Assembly (NCBI RefSeq): GCF_014297465.1
Contig: NZ_JACORT010000001.1
Coordinates: 124,001-188,000, forward strand
Direction of reading: 5' to 3'
DNA: 64,000 bases
Origin: Ramlibacter cellulosilyticus
Lineage (GTDB): Bacteria; Pseudomonadota; Gammaproteobacteria; Burkholderiales; Burkholderiaceae_C
Numbering within the stretch: the stretch's first letter is position 1; every line of letters begins with the position of its first letter. The notes below the pieces were generated by a model. That model saw nothing but the letters and a program-made list of their open reading frames with translations. It was not told where the DNA came from and searched no databases. The translations under genes and the position numbers were made by a program. Shown here piece by piece: positions 59,359 through 64,000 of the stretch.

Positions 59359-60161
59359 GCTTCGAAATCCGGAACTACGAGACGCTGCAGCTCGCGCAGC
59401 ATGGCGACCACGTGCTGCAGGTCACGATCAACCGCCCCGAGGCGATGAACGCGATCACCACGCAGATGGGGCACGACCTGCTGGACGTGTGGACGCGGCT
59501 GACGGTGGCTCCGCAGAACATCCGCTGCGCCATCCTCACCGGCGCCGGCGAGCGCGCCTTCTGCGCCGGCGGCGACCTGAAGGAACGCAACGGCATGAGC
59601 AACGAGGCGTGGCAGGCGCAGCACGAGCTGTTCGAGCGCGGCTTCCTCGCGCTGCTCGAATGCACGGTGCCCGTCATCGCCGCGGTGAACGGCTATGCCT
59701 ACGGCGGCGGCTGCGAGACGGTGCTGGGTTGCGACTTCGTCTACGCCTCGGCCAACGCGCAGTTCGCGCTGTCCGAAGTCAAGCTGGGCATCATGCCCGG
59801 CGGCGGCGGCACGCAGACGCTGGCGCGCGCCGTCGGCGAGCGCCGCGCCAAGGAGCTGATCCTGTCCGCGCGCCCGTTCAGCGCGCGCGAGGCTTGCGAG
59901 TGGGGCATGGTCAACCGCGTGCTCGACACGCAGCAGGAGCTGCTGGCCGAAGCGCTGAAGACGGCCGAAACCATCGCCGGCAACGCGCCGTTGTCCGTGC
60001 GCCAGGCGAAGAAGTCCATCCACTTCGGCCTGCAGTCCGACCTGCAGACCGCCTACCGCTTCGAGATCGAAGCCTACAACCGCCTGGTGCCCACGCAGGA
60101 CCGGCTGGAAGGCGTGCGTGCCTTCGCCGAGAAGCGCAAGCCGGTGTTCCAGGGCCGCTGA
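59355..60161 (+). CDS. Enoyl-CoA hydratase/isomerase (crotonase family)
   Basis: A 268-residue crotonase-fold enzyme. The oxyanion-hole motifs are FCAGGDLKE and NGYAYGGGCETVLG. Both catalytic glutamates of classical hydratases seem present, in GGGCETVLGCDF and FALSEVKLGIMPGGGG. It hydrates a 2-enoyl-CoA to the 3-hydroxyacyl-CoA. Second in the operon, it overlaps the CoA-transferase and is followed by the HMG-CoA-lyase-like gene after 11 bases. Confidence 0.93.
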   Translation: MSFEIRNYETLQLAQHGDHVLQVTINRPEAMNAITTQMGHDLLDVWTRLTVAPQNIRCAILTGAGERAFCAGGDLKERNGMSNEAWQAQHELFERGFLALLECTVPVIAAVNGYAYGGGCETVLGCDFVYASANAQFALSEVKLGIMPGGGGTQTLARAVGERRAKELILSARPFSAREACEWGMVNRVLDTQQELLAEALKTAETIAGNAPLSVRQAKKSIHFGLQSDLQTAYRFEIEAYNRLVPTQDRLEGVRAFAEKRKPVFQGR

Positions 60162-60172
60162 AGGAGACGCAC

Positions 60173-61147
60173 ATGGACAACAAGGACATCGACGTCGTCG
60201 TCACCGAAGTCGGCCTGCGCGACGGCCTGCAGTCGCTGGAGACCTTCTTCCCGACCGAGGGCAAGATCGACTGGATGCGCGCGGAGTTCGCCGCGGGCAT
60301 GCGCGAGATCGAGGTCACCTCGCTCGTCCCGCCCAAGCTCGTGCCGCAGTTCGTCGACGCGCAGCAGGTGGTGGAGGCCGCGCACCAGGTGGAGGGCCTC
60401 ACCATCGTGGCGCTGGCGCCCAACATGAAGGGTGCCGAGCGTGCCTTCGAGCTGGGCGTGCACAAGGTCAACTACGTGCTCTCCGTCAGCCGCACGCACA
60501 ACCTGAAGAACGTGCGCCGCGAGCGCGAGGAGTCGGTGGCCGACTTCGCGCGCATCGTCGAGGCGGCGCGCGCCCGCGAGAACCGGCCGTGGCTGGTGGG
60601 CGGGCTGTCGTCCGCGCTCGGCTGCTCCTACGAAGGCGCGGTGCCGCTGGAGGACGTGGTGCGCTGGGGCGTCGCCCTGGCCGAAGCGGGCGCCGACGAG
60701 ATCATGATCGCCGACACCGTGGGCCATGCGGATCCGACGCTGGTCCGCCGCACCTTCAAGGCGGTGCAGGAAGCCGTCGGGCCCGTTCCGGTCAGCGCCC
60801 ACTTCCACGACACGCGCGGCCTCGGCCTCGCCAACGTGGTCGCCGCGCTGGAGACGGGCGTGCGCCGCTTCGAGGCCTCCCTCGGCGGCCTCGGCGGCTG
60901 CCAGTTCGCGCCGGGCGCCACGGGCAACATCGTGATGGAAGACCTGTGCTTCCTGCTCGAGTCCATGGGCCTGCGCACCGGCGTCGACATCGAGCGCCTC
61001 GTGCACGTGCGCGAGATCATCGCGCGCCACCTCCCCGCCACGCCGCTGTACGGCGGCGTCGCCCGCGCCGGCCTGCCGCGCCAGTACGTCCCGGCCGCCG
61101 CCCGCGGCATCGTCCAACACGCATCCAACCTGAGCACCGCAGCATGA
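60173..61147 (+). CDS. HMG-CoA lyase-like acyl-CoA lyase
   Basis: A 324-residue DRE-TIM metallolyase. The N-terminal VVTEVGLRDGLQ carries the catalytic Arg16/Asp17, VSAHFHDTRGLGLANVVAAL the metal histidines, and GGLGGCQFAPGATGN the mobile-loop Cys. It cleaves 3-hydroxy-3-methylglutaryl-CoA or a related 3-hydroxy-3-alkyl acyl-CoA. With the upstream hydratase this suggests a branched-chain, leucine-like end step. GGAG precedes the ATG; the stop overlaps the dehydrogenase gene. Confidence 0.92.
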   Translation: MDNKDIDVVVTEVGLRDGLQSLETFFPTEGKIDWMRAEFAAGMREIEVTSLVPPKLVPQFVDAQQVVEAAHQVEGLTIVALAPNMKGAERAFELGVHKVNYVLSVSRTHNLKNVRREREESVADFARIVEAARARENRPWLVGGLSSALGCSYEGAVPLEDVVRWGVALAEAGADEIMIADTVGHADPTLVRRTFKAVQEAVGPVPVSAHFHDTRGLGLANVVAALETGVRRFEASLGGLGGCQFAPGATGNIVMEDLCFLLESMGLRTGVDIERLVHVREIIARHLPATPLYGGVARAGLPRQYVPAAARGIVQHASNLSTAA

Positions 61148-62334
61148 CCCAAGACACGAGCACCGCCCACGTCAGCATGGACCTGGGCGAGGACTATCCC
61201 GAGATCCGCGAGAGCGTGCGCCGCATCTGCGCCGACTTCCCCGGCAGCTACTGGCGCGAGAAGGACGAGAAGGAGGCCTACCCCTCCGAGTTCGTCCAGG
61301 CCATGACGGAAGCCGGCTTCCTGGCCGCGCTGATCCCGGAGGAGTACGGCGGCGCCGGTCTCCCGCTGCGCGCGGCCGGCGTGATCCTGGAAGAGATCCA
61401 CGCTTCCGGCGCCAACGCCGGTGCCACGCACGCGCAGATGTACACCATGGGTTCCGTGTTGCGGCACGGCACGCCCGCGCAGAAGGACAAGTACCTGCCC
61501 AGGATCGCCAGCGGCGAACTGCGCCTGCAGGCCTTCGGCGTGACCGAGCCGACCTCCGGCACCGATACCACCAAGCTCAAGACCCGCGCCGTGCGGGAGG
61601 GCGACGAGTACGTGATCAACGGCCAGAAGATCTGGACCTCGCGCGCGCTGTACTCCGACCTGATGCTGCTGCTGGCGCGCACCACGCCGATCGAGCAGGT
61701 CGCCAAGAAGAGCGAAGGCCTGTCCGTGTTCCTGGTGGACATGCGCAAGGCCGTCGGCAACGGCATGACCATCCGCCCGATCAAGGCGATGATCAACCAC
61801 AACACGACCGAAGTGTTCTTCGACAACCTCCGCATCCCGGCCGACAGCCTGGTGGGCCCGGAGGGCAAGGGCCTGAAGGTGATCCTGGACGGCATGAACG
61901 CCGAGCGCATCCTGGTCTCGCACGAGTCGCTGGGCGACGCCAAGTGGTTCATCAGGACGGCCACCAAGTACGCCAACGAACGCGTGGTGTTCGACCGCCC
62001 GATCGGCAAGAACCAGGGCATCCAGTTCCCGATTGCCAAGTCGTACGCGCAGACGCAAGCCGCGGAGCTGATGCTGCGCAAGGCCGCCGCGCTGTTCCAG
62101 GCCGGCCAGCCCTGCGGCGAATTCGCCAACCTGTCCAAGCTGCTCACCGCCGAAGCCGCGTGGGAAGCGGGCGAGGCCTGCATGCAGACGCACGGCGGCT
62201 TCGCCTTTGCCCGCGAGTACGACGTGGAGCGCAAGTGGCGCGAAGCGCGCGTGCAGCGCACGGCGCCGATCTCCACCAACCTGATCCTGTCGTACGTGGC
62301 CGAGCACGTGCTGGGCCTGCCGCGGTCGTACTGA
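61144..62334 (+). CDS. Acyl-CoA dehydrogenase
   Basis: A 396-residue FAD flavoprotein of the acyl-CoA dehydrogenase fold: LIPEEYGGAGLPLRAAGVIL, AFGVTEPTSGTDTTKLKT, INGQKIWTSRALYSDLML and QTHGGFAFAREYDVERKWRE. The C-terminal segment where medium-chain enzymes have the catalytic Glu (YEGT) reads QRTAPISTNLILSY, so the base must lie elsewhere (as in isovaleryl-CoA dehydrogenase) or differ. It should oxidise the acyl-CoA before the hydratase step, passing electrons to the EtfB encoded two genes on. Confidence 0.92.
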   Translation: MTQDTSTAHVSMDLGEDYPEIRESVRRICADFPGSYWREKDEKEAYPSEFVQAMTEAGFLAALIPEEYGGAGLPLRAAGVILEEIHASGANAGATHAQMYTMGSVLRHGTPAQKDKYLPRIASGELRLQAFGVTEPTSGTDTTKLKTRAVREGDEYVINGQKIWTSRALYSDLMLLLARTTPIEQVAKKSEGLSVFLVDMRKAVGNGMTIRPIKAMINHNTTEVFFDNLRIPADSLVGPEGKGLKVILDGMNAERILVSHESLGDAKWFIRTATKYANERVVFDRPIGKNQGIQFPIAKSYAQTQAAELMLRKAAALFQAGQPCGEFANLSKLLTAEAAWEAGEACMQTHGGFAFAREYDVERKWREARVQRTAPISTNLILSYVAEHVLGLPRSY

Positions 62335-62336
62335 GC

Positions 62337-63695
62337 ATGGCAGGACTCACTGCGCAGATCGCGGAGTTCGTCGCCGGCCCGGCGCCGGCGCTCTCGCCCG
62401 AAGTGCTGCGGACGGTGCGCACCGGCTTCGTCGACACGGTGGGCGTGATGCTCGCCGGCGCCGGCGAACCGGTGACGGGCGTGGTGCGGGGCTTCGTGCA
62501 GGCGGCCCGGTCGCCCTTGCACGATGCCTCCGTCCTGCTGGGCGCGGAGCGCGCGTCGGCGCGCGACGCCGCGCTGGTGAACGCGACGGCGGCCCACGCG
62601 CTGGACTACGACGACGTCGGCCTCATGGGCCACCCGAGCGTGGTGCTGGTGCCCGCGCTGCTGGCCGAAGGCGAGCGCCTGCATGCCGGCGGCCTGGCGC
62701 TGATGCAGGCCTACGTGAAGGGCTACGAGGTGTGGGGCGAGCTGATCGCCCGCGACCAGGACCGGCACCACGGCAAGGGCTGGCATCCGACGGCGGTGTT
62801 CGGCGTCGTGGCCGTCGCGGCGGCTGTCGCTGCGTTGCGCGGCCTGCCGGCGGCGCAGGCGCAGCATGCCATCGGCATCGCGGGCAGCCTGGCCAGCGGC
62901 CTCATCGCGAATTTCGGCACCATGACCAAACCCTTCCACGCGGGGCAGGCAGCGGCGCACGGCATCGACGCGGTGAACCTCGCGCAGGCGGGGATGACGG
63001 CGGCGCCGGATGCGATCGAGCACCATGCCGGCTTCCTGGCGGCGCTGTCGCCGGCCGGGCGGGTGGACCGCTCGCCATGCGAGCGCCCGCTGCGCGAGCT
63101 GTCGCGCGTGGCCACGCTGGGGCTGACCGTCAAGAAGTACCCGATGTGCTTCGCGACGCACCGCGTGATCGACGGGGTGCTGGACCTGGCGCGCGAGCAC
63201 GCGCTGGACCCGCAGCGCGTCCGCGAGGTGCGTGCCGCGATCGGCGTGACGCAGGACTCGATGCTGCGCAACCACGATCCGCGCACGGGGCTGGAAGCGA
63301 AGTTCAGCCTGGAGTTCGCGGTGGCCGCGGGGTTGGCGGTGCGCAAGGTGGGGCTGGCGGAACTTCAGGACGCCTTCGTGCGCCGCGCGGACGTGCAGGC
63401 CCTCATGCGCAAGGTGCGCATCACGACGGTGGACACCGTCTGCCCGCACGAGCCGACGCTCTCGCTCAGCGATCGCGTGGTCGTGGAGATGGACGACGGC
63501 CGCGTGTTCGACAGTGGCGACATCGAGGAGACGCGTGGCGGGCTCGCGCGGCCGCTGCTGCCGGGCGAGCTGGAGTCCAAGTTCATGGACTGCACCGCGG
63601 CCTCGGGCGTCGACGGCGCCACCCTCTACGGCCGCCTGCAGCGGCTGGAAACCCTGGACGACGTAGCCCGGCTGGCCGCCGCGTCCGCGCATTGA
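62337..63695 (+). CDS. MmgE/PrpD family protein
   Basis: A 452-residue protein of the family that includes 2-methylcitrate dehydratase and cis-aconitate decarboxylase. Motifs are [52 protein letters not shown] and [16 protein letters not shown]. It probably dehydrates or decarboxylates a tri- or dicarboxylate derived from the pathway; the exact reaction is open. It starts two bases after the dehydrogenase stop, in the same operon. Confidence 0.9.
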   Translation: MAGLTAQIAEFVAGPAPALSPEVLRTVRTGFVDTVGVMLAGAGEPVTGVVRGFVQAARSPLHDASVLLGAERASARDAALVNATAAHALDYDDVGLMGHPSVVLVPALLAEGERLHAGGLALMQAYVKGYEVWGELIARDQDRHHGKGWHPTAVFGVVAVAAAVAALRGLPAAQAQHAIGIAGSLASGLIANFGTMTKPFHAGQAAAHGIDAVNLAQAGMTAAPDAIEHHAGFLAALSPAGRVDRSPCERPLRELSRVATLGLTVKKYPMCFATHRVIDGVLDLAREHALDPQRVREVRAAIGVTQDSMLRNHDPRTGLEAKFSLEFAVAAGLAVRKVGLAELQDAFVRRADVQALMRKVRITTVDTVCPHEPTLSLSDRVVVEMDDGRVFDSGDIEETRGGLARPLLPGELESKFMDCTAASGVDGATLYGRLQRLETLDDVARLAAASAH

Positions 63696-63714
63696 ACAGC
63701 GAAGGAAGAAACGA

Positions 63715-64000
63715 ATGAAGGTCCTGGTCCCGGTCAAGCGGGTGGTGGACTACAACGTGAAGGTCCGCGTCAAGTCGGACAACACGGGTGTGGACATCGC
63801 GAACGTCAAGATGAGCATGAATCCCTTCGACGAGATCGCGGTGGAAGAAGCCGTGCGCCTGAAGGAGAAGGGCGTGGCGACCGAAGTGATCGCCGTCTCC
63901 TGCGGCGTGCAGCAGTGCCAGGAGACCCTGCGCACGGCGATGGCCATCGGCGCCGATCGCGCGATCCTGGTGCAGACCGACGAGGAGCTGCAGCCGCTGG
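63715..64000 (+). CDS. etfB: Electron transfer flavoprotein beta subunit, 3' end outside window
   Basis: The first 95 residues match Etf[41 protein letters not shown] and [15 protein letters not shown]. It accepts electrons from acyl-CoA dehydrogenases and passes them to ETF-quinone oxidoreductase. GAAGGAAG lies before the ATG. It is last in view of the operon; etfA presumably follows beyond the window. Confidence 0.95.
   Translation, partial: MKVLVPVKRVVDYNVKVRVKSDNTGVDIANVKMSMNPFDEIAVEEAVRLKEKGVATEVIAVSCGVQQCQETLRTAMAIGADRAILVQTDEELQPL

Noticed and set aside
1..64000. CRISPR arrays, tRNA/rRNA genes, transposases, integrases
   Set aside because: No regularly spaced repeats, cloverleaf-like sequence or recombinase motifs were seen by eye; a covariance-model scan would be needed to exclude small RNAs fully.

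Overview
The window is GC-rich, densely packed DNA from a beta-proteobacterium. The best guess is Burkholderiales, Comamonadaceae-like (Ramlibacter/Variovorax type). This rests on three Bug/TctC-type solute receptors placed inside catabolic operons, the ProQ and SWIB small proteins, and an Fbp/Afu-type transporter. The placement is inferred from gene content and base composition; no 16S gene is present. I saw no rRNA, tRNA, CRISPR array, transposase or phage module.

Left part (1-12.7 kb): an M20 amidohydrolase (cut by the window edge), a CorC/HlyC-type membrane protein with a TRIC/UPF0126 channel gene, and an SDR. A tandem glycine riboswitch follows, leading into a second TRIC gene, a class A penicillin-binding protein and a 7Fe ferredoxin with almost no spacing. 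After this come small secreted or unknown proteins (DUF937, DUF3597, COG4315), an ECF sigma/anti-sigma pair, a VOC protein and an RlpA-like protein.

Middle (12.7-38.4 kb): a bacterial alpha-2-macroglobulin gene coupled to pbpC, then a short poorly coding stretch with an orphan gene fragment. Next are a DOPA-dioxygenase-like gene, a 5'-3' exonuclease, DUF456, a quinone reductase whose stop codon lies in a long inverted repeat, and bactofilin. A SUV3-like helicase is divergent from RhlE. MFS, ProQ, SWIB and GFA genes follow, then an ABC importer of the AfuABC/FbpABC type and a TolA-like coiled-coil secreted protein.

Right part (38.4-64 kb): two catabolic regions. The first is a minus-strand operon (Rieske oxygenase, Bug receptor, SDR, ferredoxin reductase, perhaps a Tat-exported extradiol dioxygenase) divergent from an IclR regulator. 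A hybrid histidine kinase separates it from the second. That region is built around a GntR/UTRA regulator and comprises Bug + PanE-like reductase, GMC alcohol dehydrogenase + Bug + aldehyde dehydrogenase, a fused indolepyruvate-type ferredoxin oxidoreductase, and an acyl-CoA operon (CoA-transferase, enoyl-CoA hydratase, HMG-CoA-lyase-like, acyl-CoA dehydrogenase, MmgE/PrpD, EtfB). A shared palindrome, AATGTCCGGACATT or a close variant, lies at all four control regions. I infer one GntR-controlled pathway: alcohol to aldehyde to acid to acyl-CoA to cleavage. Its substrate cannot be read from the sequence.
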